Of a stretch of 64,000 nucleotides of DNA, positions 23,471 through 35,100 are shown one piece after another. The notes below the pieces were generated by a model. It made no database searches, was not told the DNA's origin, and was given only the letters and a program-made list of their open reading frames with translations. Within the stretch, counting starts at the first letter, position 1; each line of letters starts with the position of its first letter. Source of the stretch: Annona cherimola (taxonomy: Eukaryota; Streptophyta; Magnoliopsida; Magnoliales; Annonaceae); assembly GCA_030490835.1 (NCBI GenBank), contig CM059972.1, forward strand, positions 43,689,452 to 43,753,451, read 5' to 3'. Position numbers and translations under genes: made by a program.

Positions 23471-23859
23471 ATAAGCAAACTATATGCTTTCTAAAATATT
23501 TCTAAATGATTGCGAATTGTTTGCTCACATATTTTATGAATTATATTTAAGGATGGCCATTCCTATACTATTTTACATGAAATGAGTGCTAACTGCTTGT
23601 TAAATTATTTCTAAATGATTTATCAAGTTTTATGGAGCATGTCATGCCCGCATATGTATGTATGAACATGGTGCACAAGGAAGAGGCTTTAGTGGAGGTA
23701 GTAAGCGGATCGGGGATCCCCCTTCACTCTTGCCGAGTCGCAAGGGCTGTGTGCCGCGGCGTCCTCCCAAGAGGGTGGAGGCAAAGGAAAGTCATGTGTG
23801 AATGAATGCATTGCATTTTTATGAAATGCATAAGTATGAAAAGGTTTACATGATGTTTT

Positions 23860-25552
23860 TGTTGGAAACAATAGTTAAAACAAAACAAATTGACCAAAGC
23901 ATATGTTTTGATGATTAAACAACACAATTTGAGTACATCTAAACTACTAACATGTATTGTGCAAAGTTGTATACAAAACAGAACAAGTCAAGTCGCAACC
24001 CAAGTCGACTTAGACATCGACTTCAGGCGAAGTCGATCTTGAAGTCGACTCCACAAGCAACTTCAAGAGGCATTTTTGGACAGCGTTGAAATTGGGGAAT
24101 TAAACATCTGAAGTCGCAGATGAAGTCGACTGCACTTGCGACTTGAGGCCAAGTTGCAGATGAAGTCGACTCCAGTATCGATTTGAAGTTGCACCTTTCT
24201 CTCCAGCGTTGATTTTGGGGACAACACATCCGAAGTCGCAGTCGAAGTCGACTCCACTTACGACTTGAAGCCAAGTCGCAGATGAAGTCAACCCCAAGAT
24301 CGACTTGAAATTCTCAAGCCCAAGTTGAAGTACAAGTCCATTTCAAGATGAAGACAACTCAAGTTTTTCAAACCTGAGTTTATCAAGACTAAAGCAAGCA
24401 AAGCATATGAATTCATTCCAAATCAAAGATGATTTGTCCATACAAGTTTCAAGTTCTCCAAGTTCACAAGATTTGAAGCCAATCCAAGACAAATAAAGTC
24501 TCTAGTATTGAAGGACAAGAAGAGGAAAGAAGTTAAGCAAGCAAGAATTATATCAACAAAAAATCAAACTGACTTGGCACAAGGAAATAGTCAAGTCGCA
24601 CTCCAAGTCGACTCCAAGATCGACTTGAGGCCAAGTCTGAAATCGAGTCGACCCAAAAGACAGACTTGGAAGCTAAAGAACAGCCGAAGTCGCACACGAA
24701 GTCGACTCCAGCATGCGACTTGGGCGAAATCGCAGACGAAGTCGACTCCACCTGCGACTTGGAGACGTAACGTTTCAATTTTTTAACGTTGGACATTTAT
24801 TTCGCGCCAACCAACTCTATAACGTTCAAAATCTTCCCTCATCTATATATAGACACTCAAGCAAACGTGGATACACACAACATAGAGCCTAAAGAGAGGA
24901 AAGAAGTGCTAGTAAGAGCTTTCATTCGCTTTTCTGTACAATTGAGTGATCTATACACTTTCAAAGGAAGAACAAGCTTCAAAGTTGCGGTTTGCTTCAA
25001 CGAAATACAATTGGTTGCTTCTACAGATTCTTCCTCAAGCTGAAACTTGCTACACAACTCAGTAAAGTGTAGATCTCCTTTATTTTCACATTATTGTTTG
25101 TTTTTAGTGATTGGTTTGAGTTTGGTGATTCAAACCAAGACATTGCAAGTAGAGTTGTGATTGGAGCGTAACTCATCACCTACTTGTGTTGATTGTATAT
25201 GCCCCCTAGAGCTTGAATCTAGAAGAGAGCTGAGGCTCTGGTTGTATATGCCCCCTAGAGCTAGAATCTAGAAGAGAGCGGAGACTCTAGTTGTATTCGC
25301 GGAATACATAGTGGAACCCAAGTCACAAGGGCGTGTGAGCTTGGAAGAGTGGAGTAGGGAAAGGTTGCCCGAACCACTATAAATCTTGTCTACTGTTTTT
25401 CTTTATTGCTTTCATTATCTTATTGCTTTCTATTTGTCACAATCTAAGGGATTAAAACTCTAAAGGGTTTAAGTTTTGATTTACCAAAGAATTTTTCAAG
25501 AACCCAATTCACCCCTCTCCTCTTGGGTTTTGCCATAAACTCGGGACCAACA
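23860..25552 (+). repeat. Copia 5' LTR (1693 bp)
   Basis: TGTTGG...ACCAACA ends. Carries GTCGAC/TGCGACTT arrays at about 23993-24320 and 24590-24770, and a tandem duplication of the CCCCCTAGAG...AGAAGAGAGC block (period about 49 bp, 25193-25290) that is single in the LTR at 3685. Its 3' end is fixed by the adjoining primer site. Confidence 0.92.
24844..24852 (+). promoter_or_regulatory. TATA box of the copia 5' LTR
   Basis: TATATATAG located after the second GTCGAC array, matching the position of TATAAATG (4833) in the other copia LTR. Confidence 0.55.
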
Positions 25553-25554
25553 AG

Positions 25555-25566
25555 TGGTATCAGAGC
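25555..25566 (+). other. Primer binding site (tRNA-iMet type)
   Basis: TGGTATCAGAGC starts two bases after the LTR end. It is complementary to the 3' end of plant initiator methionine tRNA, the standard primer of copia elements. Confidence 0.93.
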
Positions 25567-25600
25567 AAGTTTTTGCGTTTACCAAAGAGATCTTTTTTAT

Positions 25601-26898
25601 ATGGCATCCCAATCCACTTCCGTTCCCGCATTTGCCGAAGGCCAATCCTTTACTAGGCCACCATTGTTTGATGAGAATAATTTTGGATATTGGAAGCTAC
25701 GTATGAAACAACTCATCATGGCTACCGATATGGACTCTTGGATTGCGATTCAAGATGGTGTGACTTTGCCCATTGATGAAAAAGCTTCCAAATGGACCGA
25801 TGAGGAAGTGAAAATTGTAAAGAGCAACGCCAAGGTTATGAATTCATTATTTTGTGCTCTTACTGCCTCCGAATATGATAGAGTATCCTCTTGTTTAACT
25901 GCCAAAGAGATATGAGATACACTAACTTCTATCTATGAAGAAACTTCTCAAGTCCAAGGGATAAGGAAAAACATTTTGATTGGAGAATTTGAAAACTTTA
26001 GGATGTTAGAAACTGAAAATATTTCTGAAATGTTTGCTAGATTTTCCAAGATTACTAATGCCTTGAAAGGGCTAGGAAAAGCAATTTCTGAATCTGAGCA
26101 GGTCATGAAGATTTTGAAGGCACTACCCGAATCATGGACTCCAAAAATCACGGCAATAGAAGAAGCCAAGGATCTTAACACGTTGAAGTTGGAAGATCTT
26201 ATTAGCTCTTTGATGTCACATGAGCTGATCAAGAAAAGAAACGAAGATCACCACAAAGGCAAAAGAGCCATTGCCTTGAGAGCCGCACAAGACTCGGACG
26301 ACACCACCTCATCTTCTCAAAATGACGATGAAATTGCCTTACTCACAAAACGATTCAGAAAATTTGTAAGGAAAGGCAGAAATTTCGGAAACTTTAAAGA
26401 AAGAAATTCCAAAGAGAAAAAGAAAGAAACAACAAAATGTTACCGATGTGGCGGTTCGGGGCACATGCAAGGTCAATGCCCAACGGCCGAAGAAAATTAG
26501 GCAAATGAGCAAAGAAAAGATCGAGGCGACAACAAAAAGTTTCAAAGAAACAAAGGAAGAGACATGTATGTGAATGAAGAAGAATCTACAACAAGTAGCT
26601 CCTCAAGTGAAGAATGTGAAGCAGATTGCGCAAGAATCTGTTGCATAGCAAATTCCGACATATGTTTTGCAGCCACGGAAATCATGGAGGATCAACCTAC
26701 TTCAACGGACTGCACAAGTAGTCAAGAGATAACCTCCAAACAGAAATCTTTTTCAATTTTTTCTACAAATGAATGTCTCAAATGTGCTGAGTTAGAAGAA
26801 CTTCAACAAGCCTATGATTCATTATATGAAGAAATAAAGAAATTAGGAAACAAGTTTACAATAAAGAAAAGACAATGTGATGCAGTAATAATTGTAAA
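25601..26898 (+). pseudogene. Copia Gag polyprotein N-terminal part
   Basis: ATG at 25601 follows the primer site. One frame runs throughout: a gag N-terminal region (RPPLFDENNFGYWKLRMKQL), an UBN2-type gag domain (about residues 60-210; SMYEETSQVQ-like SIYEETSQVQGIRKN, ALPESWTPKITAIEEA), a basic linker, a CCHC zinc knuckle at 26438-26479 (CYRCGGSGHMQGQC, intact C/C/H/C), then an acidic Ser-rich stretch (EESTTSSSSSEECEAD) and a coiled-coil-like end. Only two nonsense codons (25913 and 26498) break it, so it is younger than the other elements. Gag packages the element RNA into particles. The frame is cut at the deletion junction. Confidence 0.92.
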
Positions 26899-27485
26899 TG
26901 GTAAATAGGCGTGGAAATGTCTAACTATGATGATTAAATATGATATAATGATTTTATGATGATCAGATATGTGATTATCATGATGAAATGCATGATATAT
27001 GATAATGATAGTAGTGATGTTTATGACAATAGATAATATCACATGATTGTGATTACGTGAATTGACATGTTAAGATGTTAATACTTTGTTTTATGAATAG
27101 ATGCTTTGATAATGAGCATGATATGACTTAGTTATGATGATATAACTATCTCTAAGGATTTTGAATGCATAAAATGTATGCATAAGATATGATAGCTATG
27201 TTTATGAGATTAGATCATATATCTATGTGACAAGATGATAAGTATGATAGCTAGGAGATGAGATGAAATCTATGTGAATAGATGATAAGTTATATCTATA
27301 TGATATGATAGGTCTATTGGACCAAGACTAACAGTGCCACCAAATCAGAGTAGCGCAGTGGAAACGTAGTGAGCCATTGAAGTATTGGAGAAAGATGATA
27401 AAATTAGCTATTTTATTTGAGTTGTACCCCGATATTTGAAATGTAATAGGTTTCGGGACGAAACCTATTGTAAGGGGGGGAGTAT
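26899..27485 (+). other. Residual internal region of the A2 element
   Basis: Begins with GGTAAATAGGCG, the sequence that follows the primer site in family A. It is AT-rich with no domain to about 27310, then gives the conserved 3' end of the internal region (GTCTATTGGACCAAGAC..., also found in reverse in family B at about 36050). No coding domain remains. Confidence 0.75.
27445..27485 (+). promoter_or_regulatory. Hairpin plus polypurine tract before the 3' LTR
   Basis: AATAGGTTTCG / CGAAACCTATT (27445-27455 and 27459-27469) form an 11-bp stem with a GGA loop, directly followed by AAGGGGGGGAG. The family-B element has the same hairpin (8-bp stem) beside its own tract at 35916-35934. From knowledge, a TTTCGGGGACGAAA-like hairpin before the PPT is characteristic of Tekay/Del chromoviruses. 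Confidence 0.8.
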
Positions 27486-28327
27486 TGTAAAACCTTAATC
27501 TTAGACACGTGCATAAAACCCTAGGGTTGTAAACCCTAGGTAATATATTTGGAAAATGTACATTCATGGGTATGAAAATATGTGGGAATAGAGGTTAAAA
27601 TAATTATGAAATTCGGATGAATAGTGCATGTGAATAGTGCGCGTGAATAGTACAGGTGAATAGAACCCTAGGATTAAGACACGTGATTAAGAGTTAATCA
27701 CTTGGATTAACTTAATTACAAAAAGACGAAAAAGGAGATTTAATCACTAAAGGACGAAATAGCAATACTTTTTGATATTTTAATGGAATTTTGGATTTTA
27801 GTAAAAAATTGAAGAAAAATTCATAACTTGCAATCCGGACGTCGGATTGAGATGACATTTTTTATGGATGGTTAAAAATTCATGATGGACATGACGAATG
27901 TTTTAAGATGTGATGAAAATAAAAAATTAAGGGTCAAGATGAAACGTCAAAAGGAGATAAAAAAGTAGCTTAATTTTCATTAATGCTACTTTTGACTCTT
28001 TATTAAAATTAAATAATTGAAAATAAAAAATTAAATGAAAGGCAACTACATGGCTGGACGTGCAGGGGCTGTTGACTTTTGGGGCCAAATCCAATGGTCA
28101 GAAATTAATCTTATCATATATCAACGGTTGAGATTAATTTGCTTAAAAATTATTAATTTTAATAAATTAAAAATCTAGAAAAAATAGGGCTGCCATAGGG
28201 GGCCGGAGCAGGCCTAGGCTGGATGCACAAAGTTCCATGCATTTTTAGAAATTATAAAAAAATATATTTTTATAATTAAATACCTCAAGCTAGGGGGTAA
28301 AATCCAATTTTGTGAAAAATCAAAAAG

Positions 28328-28335
28328 TATAAATA
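28328..28335 (+). promoter_or_regulatory. TATA box of the A2 3' LTR
   Basis: TATAAATA followed by GGGGGG in the same context as the other A copies. Confidence 0.7.
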
Positions 28336-29239
28336 GGGGGGCTGGGAGGACGTCCAAAGGCACTTCAAGCTTGAGAAATTCAAGCATTTTGACCCCCAAA
28401 TTTTGTTTTGGTCTTAGAGAGAGAAGGAGAGAAGGAAAGAGAGAGAAAGAGAGAAGGAGGAGAGGAGTTCTCCACTTGAGGTAAGGGAATTCTTCCTAAA
28501 TTTCTTTTGGGTGTTAAGTAGGGTAAAACCATGCTTAGATAATACCTAAGCATGAGAAAATAAGTGTAGTTACCATGCTAAATTGGAATTATGCGGAAAC
28601 ATCGAAAATTTGGAGCAAAGATGGAGCGTTCGGGAAAATAGCATATGATATGTGTAAATAATGCTCCAAAAATGATAAATGATGATTTGGGATGTATGAA
28701 TATGATAAATATGATGTTGGAATGATGATATATTAATTTCATGATTTTTGGAATTAAGGATTATGCTTAAATGAATTTATGTTGATTTTTAGTGTATGGA
28801 GAAAATGATTTATTTAGCCAAGTAAATGATGATAAATTCAAAATGTATGAAATTTTCCAAGATATATTAAGCATAATCTATGTCATGGTATTTTTTATTT
28901 TTGGAAAAAATGTTAATTTTTGGAACCCATGAACAGTAACCCATTGTTGTGAACAGTAACCTCTGGTGAACAGTGATTTGCTACAGTAATTATGAACAGC
29001 GAACAGCGAGATTTTGGAAGAAAATTAAGATTTATTTTTATATATTTATCAGGATATATGGATGAAAATTTTAAAGGATTTATGGATAAAAGTCCATATA
29101 AGGAGGTAATGACCAAGTATATTTATAAGATTAACCTCTATAGAAATGAGGTAATGAATGATTATAAAATATGCATGGGAAGCAATCTAAGTCTAAGACA
29201 TGAAATGATATAAATAAAATATCATTTTTCCTTATATAG

Positions 29240-29278
29240 GAAAAGGAAAGGAAAAGGTGGAAGACACAGACTGATGAG
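29240..29278 (+). other. Putative micro-exon in the A2 3' LTR
   Basis: 39-nt purine-rich block bordered by CCTTATATAG and GTAAGCAAGC. Splice-site identity is intact. Confidence 0.5.
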
Positions 29279-30822
29279 GTAAGCAAGCTATATGCTTTCT
29301 AAAATATTTCTAAATGATTGCGAATTGTTTGCTCACATGTTTTATGAATTATATTTAAGGATGGCCATTCCTATACTATTTTACATGAAATGAGTGCTAG
29401 CTGCTTGTTAAATTATTTCTAAATGATTTATCAAGTTTTATGGAGCATGTCATGCCCGCATATGTATGTATGAACATGGTGCACAAGGAAGAGGCTTTTA
29501 GTGGAGGTAGTAAGCGGATCGGGGATCCCCCTTCACTATTGCCGAGTCGCAAGGGCTGTGTGCCGGCGGCGTCCTCCCAAGAGGGTGGAGGCAAAGGAAA
29601 GTCATGTGTGAATGAATGCATTGCATTTTTATGAAATGCATAAGTATGAAAAGGTTTACATGATGTTTTATCGAAACAATGTTTCAAAAAGGGATTGTGC
29701 AAATAATTCTCTACATGAGAATGACAAATCATCTGGTGTAAGAGGTATATAATGCCGGGAAAACCAAAAAGTCATGTATGTAGGAGACCATGTAGGCAAA
29801 TCAAGATAAAAGACATAAGGTCCCCCTTGATGAGGCCAAGTCGGAGAGAGAGCCGGCGTATTGGACCATGCTATGTGAGATCTTTCCTGGGCTAGCGTAC
29901 CCATACACAAAGGTCTATGTCAGGAATGGAAAGGAAGCATTTGCACATCCAATGTTTATAAAACGATTTTTTTACGAAAAGGTTTCTATTCCATTGGTAG
30001 TTGATCACTTGGTAAGTGTCTCCTATCCAATGAGAAGAAATGCATTTGAATGAAAGAAAAATGTTTACTTGCCAAAGAAAAAGGCTTACTTACTGAGTAT
30101 TATTACTCATATGTGTTTTCAAAATGACAAACAGGCTATGGAGCTGACTCATAAAGGATGCCGGGTAGAAATGATCTCCAAATTTAATTGCAGTTCTATG
30201 TATGTGTCCAAAGAGACAAATGTATGATAATCATGTTAACGACATGTTTTATGGATATTAAAACATGATTGTATTTATGTGAATTATTTCAATAAAAGAA
30301 CATATGTATGATTTTATGATGATATGGATAAGTCCATTATGAATGATGATGAGTATATGATTATCTGGTGAAAGAAAAGAAAGTAATAAAAAAATTGGAT
30401 GAGATCCAATTAAGAATCCGCCGCGTGATTAGGGCAACAATCCTGGCTCACATTTACCAATCGACAAGATCTTGGAGTAAGGACAAATGTGACGCCGGGG
30501 TTCAGGGCGCCACACATGATCACTTGCTAAATGTCACTACTGGATGAGGAGAAATGTGTTTGCATACGTTTTGCTTTTCAAAAGCCCAAAGATTGGGATA
30601 TAAAAGCATTTATATGAAAAATTATCCTAAATTGGATTTTTATCAGCCATTATGTATAAGTTATCCTAAAAGCAGGGTGTTTTACACAAAATGTGTAAAT
30701 ATTAAGAATAAAAAGAAATAGTTTCTATGCAAAAGTTTTCATGAAAAAGATTTATGACTTGTTTGCTATAAACAAGCCCTAAGATGGGGATTATGAAAAA
30801 GGGTTTTTGTTGGAAAATATTT

Positions 30823-31101
30823 TGGACATAAGAATGTCCATTTCCAAAAGGTTTATGTGGGAAAAATGGTTGGACATGAGAATGTCCATTTCCTAGAGGG
30901 ATTTATGTTGGGACATGTGTGAACAATATTTTAGGGCGTATAAACGTCCGTTTCCAGCAAGGTTTAAGTAGAAAAATGTTTTAGGACGTATGAACGTCTA
31001 ATGCCAAAATGATTTATGTGGAAAACAACTTTTCGTGGACATGAGAATGCCCATTGCCAATTATGATTTATGTTAAGATGTTTTGGGACATAAAATGTCC
31101 C
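30823..31101 (+). repeat. Hairpin array, plus-strand B LTR
   Basis: Six clear short hairpins at about 48-50-bp steps: TGGACAT/ATGTCCA (30823-30840), the same (30871-30888), GGGCGT/ACGTCC (30934-30949), GGACGT/ACGTCT (30984-30999), TGGACAT/ATGCCCA (31036-31053) and GGGACAT/ATGTCCC (31085-31101), with loops of 3-4 nt. Linkers resemble CCAAAAGGTTTATGTGG. The array lies about 120 bp before the acceptor-like CAG at 31221. Confidence 0.85.
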
Positions 31102-31690
31102 CTGGCCAAAATGATTTATGAGAAAAATGTTTTAGGAAATGATTTTCAAGGAAGTCTTGCCCTAAAAGATAAAATGCTTGCTTACTGAGTTATCACTCAC
31201 GTTTTGTTTTCCAAACCTCAGATAGGTACTAGGAGACTTAAGCGGTTGAGGACCTAAGAAATGGAGAAAAGGTACGAGATAGTACCATGTGGGCTAAAAG
31301 GATTAGCCATGGTAAGTGAAATGATATGAATGAAAGTATTCAGGTATGCTAACGTATATAAATTTATTTAAAGTTCTAAGTTTTAGGAGAACTAATAAAA
31401 GAATGAATGAATGTATGTATGGATGAATGTATGTCTGGAATGACAATGGCATGATTAGGTCAAGAGGGCCTATGATATATAACAGCATGTTGAAATGGTT
31501 TAAAGGATATGTGCAAGTGTACCATTACTTATGTTATAAATAAAATGATGATGAATGAAGAAACGAAAAAAATTTGGACGAGTTCCAATTAAAATCCCAC
31601 CGTGTGATCAGGGCAATAATCTTGCTTCACATTAACCAATCTATAAGGTCTTGAGGTAAGGAAGTAACGTCTCGGTTTGGGGCGCCACAT

Positions 31691-32181
31691 AAGGACAGTT
31701 CCATGTCCTTGAACATTCTCATAAAACATAATTCCTAAAATCGTTTACAAGCCACGTCTGGGCTTGTTAAGGCAAAACATATACGTTTTACCCTCTTTAA
31801 TTAATTTCCTTTAATCTTAGATGAACATTTCTAATGTTCAAAGACCTTTACATAAAATCATCTTTCATTAGTGGACGTTTTACGTCCAAAACAATTTCCT
31901 CATAACTCCTTTGGCAAAGGAGGACATTATCATGTCCTGAAAACATCATACACATAAGCATTTCTCGGCAAAGAACATTTTTATGTCCAAAAATATTTTT
32001 CATCTTAAACTCCGTTAGCCAAGAGACATTTGATGTCTCAAAATATTTTTGACATAGCTTTTTGACAATGGACATTCATATGTCATAAAACACATTCCAT
32101 CAAAGTATTAAGCATTGGACATTCTCACGTCCATAAACATGTACCATTCAAATCCTTTGGAAATGGACATTCTCATGTCTA
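31691..32181 (-). repeat. Hairpin array, family B 3' LTR
   Basis: Hairpins include AAGGACA/TGTCCTT (31691-31710), TGAACAT/ATGTTCA (31822-31840), TGGACGT/ACGTCCA (31872-31888), AGGACAT/ATGTCCT (31921-31938), GAGACAT/ATGTCTC (32023-32039), TGGACAT/ACGTCCA (32116-32133) and TGGACAT/ATGTCTA (32164-32181), plus weaker ones near 31975 and 32071. Together with the palindrome at 17608 this was one array before the solo-LTR insertion. Confidence 0.85.
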
Positions 32182-35100
32182 AAACCAAGTTTCACATAAA
32201 TTCTTTCATAATTCCCGTCTTGGGGCTTGTTTATAACAAACAAGGCATATACAATACATAAACCATTTTCACAAATGCATTTGCACAAAAACATTTCCTT
32301 TCATTCTTGTTATTTACACTTCTGTGTAAAACACCCTATTTTTAGGATAATCATTTCATAAAAATCCCTTTAGGATAACTTTCATAAAAATATACTTTCA
32401 TATCCCAATCATTGGGCTTTTCAAAAGCAAAACATAAGCAAATACATTTCTCTCCATCCAGTAGTGACACTTAGCAAATGATCATTCTACATTTTGGAAG
32501 AGAATCCATACCTAACAGCACGCTATCCAAGTGGCTATTCTTTCATCCTACTTCCATTTCAGGGAGGGCGCCGCTGGCCTCCTGCCATCCCTTAGCGACT
32601 TGGCCATATGTAGGTGAGCCCGGACCATCCCGACCGTGCTCTACAATCGGCCTATTCTATGTACTGGGGCACCATACATATTCTGACAGACCGCAGTCCG
32701 TTTGGTTTAAAATATCACAGACCGCAGCCCATGACCTTTTAAACCGGGGTCACAAACCGCAGCCTGCAACCATACTCACAACACATCAAAGATCAAAGTC
32801 TATATCTTTAAAAATTATTTTCAAAAACACATCACAGACCGCAGTCCGTGTCAACTTGTAAAGCAAGCGCACTCACTTTAAACAAGTTGTCATTTGAAAT
32901 TTAGTTTTAGGATGACCTTCCTTAAATTCTTTTAAAACCATTTTGAGTAAAATATTTTGATAAATATTCGAAACGTTTGAAAAACAATACATCTTAAAAA
33001 CCCCTATACTAAAAGAATTTCAAAACCTTTGGATTTCCAACACTAAACCATATATCTCTCTAATATTTTCTTGGTTTCCATTTCAGAGCCTTTTGCTTGC
33101 ACAATTATGCAATTATACCATCCCCTTCTCCACAACCTAAAAATTTAAATTATTGTCCTCATATCTATTATACTATTTTTACATAAAGGGGAATTGCACA
33201 GTCTTTTTCATGTCATTTAGCAACCTGAAATTAAACAATTTCATGAAATCCCCTATTAGGTTGGTCATCCTTAAATCTCATTCAACAATATTCGTATAAA
33301 CATTTTTGAAGATATTTTCATCGTAGATTTTCTTATCTAAAGGAAATTAAAACTGTTCGAATATCATGTCAAAACATATGGACTATGTCGAAATCATTGT
33401 TGATATTGTTGAATTTCAAAATTTTCTCAAAATTTTCAGAATTTATAATTTTCTCAAAATAGCCTTATACTTCCTCATTTTACCATGTTTTCCTTTCATT
33501 TTTGCATCTTAGCTACTCATACATGGTCATCCTCCCTTCTTGCCATCCATACTTCCCATATTTACTCACTTGAACACGCATATATTATGTCTAATTCAAG
33601 TTCATATAAAACAACACTTTGTTTTGACATTTTATCACATTTCCATCCATTTTTTGCATTTCATCAAATCTTATTTAGTCATTTCTCATCTTTGTCATAC
33701 ATACCCTTTATGTGCTTCCCATTTCTTACACATAGATTATGTGTTTCTTAATATTTTTCAAAACAACCACTTTGCATTCTATTTGGCATAATTAATCCAC
33801 TTAATTAGCACAGGATTTAACGTATTTTTATGGAATCTTAAGGCCTTAATCATAGGGTTCCAAAACAGCAACTTTTCCACCCTCCTTTCATGCTTTCAAC
33901 GTCTAACTTGACACATTGTTCATAATAGATTTTTAATCTATTAATTCCAGCATTTAATCATGCTTTTCTCATCCCATATTTAGGGTATTTTCACATATTT
34001 AAAACCCATAATTTAGTCACCTCAAAACAGCAACTTTCCATACCCGTTTTGGGTACCTGTATGGACGTCCACAACATGGTCCCTTAAAAATCAGATTTTC
34101 ACAAATCTCTTCCATCCAAGGTTGGTCGTCCCATGTACCCTAGCTTTAGGGTGTTTTACCCTTTAATTCACCCACATATTAATTGGGTTTAATCCATGCA
34201 TCATACCCATCTCAAGAGTGAGAATCCAAACCCGTAGACAACTCTAGTTTCCACCCTTCCTAGGGTCCTTAATCCATACCCAAATCAACGTATGGAAAGC
34301 ATAAACTCACGAATCATAAGATAATCATGAAAGATGATTAAAACAGCAACATAATGAGGGAATTTCATAAAATTCCAGCTGGGGTTATTCATCATAATCT
34401 TGCTTAACACGTCACTTAGCCTCCTTGAATCCCTTGGATTCATTACTTTTATTCAATTTTCATTTAATACCCTAATTAAAGGCATCATAACTCTTCATTT
34501 TAGGGTTATTATGGATCAAATTCATGACCCATGAAAGGAGGTGAAAATTTTGGAATTCAAGAACCCAAAGCTTAACCCGTACTTGAAAACTAGAATTTCT
34601 TGGCTTGGATCCTTTCCCACTTGATTTCCTCCCTTTCCTTCTTTTTTTCTTCTCCTTTCTCCCCTTGCTTGGCCATGCTTGCTGCTGCCCTTGGGAGAGA
34701 ATTTTCTCTCTCCATTTTTGCCCAAATGAACCGTTCACATGCCCCTCTCCTTTCTTTTATAATTTGCAATTTGTGGGGGCCACTTTTACACCTCATGTGT
34801 AGGGTAATTTATGAGTCCCTTATCCCTTAATGAGTTAGCAACATTTCACTCATAAAAATTCATATTTTTACATAATTTTTAATTATCAAAATCTGCCTCA
34901 ATTAATGCCCATGTTGCTGTCCACTATTCACGTCACTATTCACATGGGTTTTTTTGGCATTTTTTGGATGATATTTTCAGCCCATTTAATCCCTCATTAA
35001 CTATGCTAGAGGTTAGGCTAATTACATGGACATTTTAGGATTTTTAAAAAATCAAAAAAATCTGATTTTTGGGTGCTATCTACCCATCTCTTGCCACACT

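Larger units (their letters stand above)
21690..23859 (+). repeat. Family A 5' LTR, truncated
   Basis: Aligns with the first ~2170 bp of the 3' LTR at 27486. It ends inside the stretch after the GC-rich core (23735-23780), where the copia LTR begins. About 0.9 kb of the LTR end is missing. Confidence 0.9.
23860..26898 (+). mobile_element. SIRE-type Ty1-copia element, 5' fragment (LTR, primer site, gag)
   Basis: LTR 23860-25552, primer site 25555-25566 and gag to about 26898. No protease, integrase, RT or 3' LTR follows: at 26899 the sequence switches to family-A internal sequence (GGTAAATAGGCG, as after the primer site at 59753). It was inserted in the A2 5' LTR after GTTTT (23855-23859). 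The right-hand target duplication is lost with the deletion. Confidence 0.88.
21690..30514 (+). mobile_element. Family A retrotransposon, internally deleted, with CATGA target duplication
   Basis: 5' LTR starts TGTGAAACC at 21690, and the 3' LTR ends GGGCGCCACA at 30514. CATGA flanks it at 21685-21689 and 30515-30519. Joining the two flanks restores B-LTR sequence as seen in reverse at 32455-32510, which confirms the insertion. The 5' LTR is broken at 23859 by a copia element. A later deletion removed the rest of that copia, the end of the 5' LTR, the primer site and nearly all coding sequence, leaving only 26899-27485 before the 3' LTR. Confidence 0.92.
27486..30514 (+). repeat. Family A 3' LTR (3029 bp)
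   Basis: Starts TGTAAAACC right after the PPT and ends GGGCGCCACA before CATGA. It is complete and carries telobox/G-box start, TATA 28328, leader donor-like GAG|GTAAG near 28480, TGAACAGT repeats near 28930, micro-exon block 29240-29278, GC-rich core near 29550 and acceptor-like ACAG near 30134. The ORFs inside are shared with the other A LTRs only because the DNA is. Confidence 0.92.
17658..31689 (+). mobile_element. Family B-related solo LTR, plus strand, with TAAGG target duplication
   Basis: Starts TGTGAAACCCC (17658), ends GGGGCGCCACA (31689), flanked by TAAGG at 17653-17657 and 31690-31694. Its own sequence is 17658-21689 plus 30520-31689 (about 5.2 kb); the middle is a family-A element with CATGA duplication. 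No primer site or polypurine tract of its own is present, so it is a solo LTR. Contents: two CATAACTTG modules (17971, 18131), TATA box 18368, GA-rich leader ending at a GTAAGT (18638), micro-exon-like block 20013-20060, a 114-bp tandem duplication, TGCGG hairpins and the hairpin array 30823-31101. Confidence 0.9.

Noticed and set aside
25555..25566. TGGTATCAGAGC sites (also 59753 and reverse 38513) as tRNA gene pieces
   Set aside because: They are primer binding sites next to LTR ends; no tRNA cloverleaf around them.
23105..29213. ORFs shared word for word between 23105-23405 and 28913-29213
   Set aside because: They lie in the two LTRs of the same element (A2). The identity comes from LTR duplication, and the translations show no domain and are not kept in A1 or A3.
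31691..32181. Hairpin array as a CRISPR-like array
   Set aside because: Plant nuclear DNA, no identical repeats with unique spacers, no cas genes; the unit lies in a retrotransposon LTR.
34472..34830. Lys/Arg-rich and Ser/Pro-rich ORFs on both strands near 34472-34830 and 42846-43184
   Set aside because: They come from the conserved purine/pyrimidine leader tract of the B LTR; low-complexity composition, no family feature.
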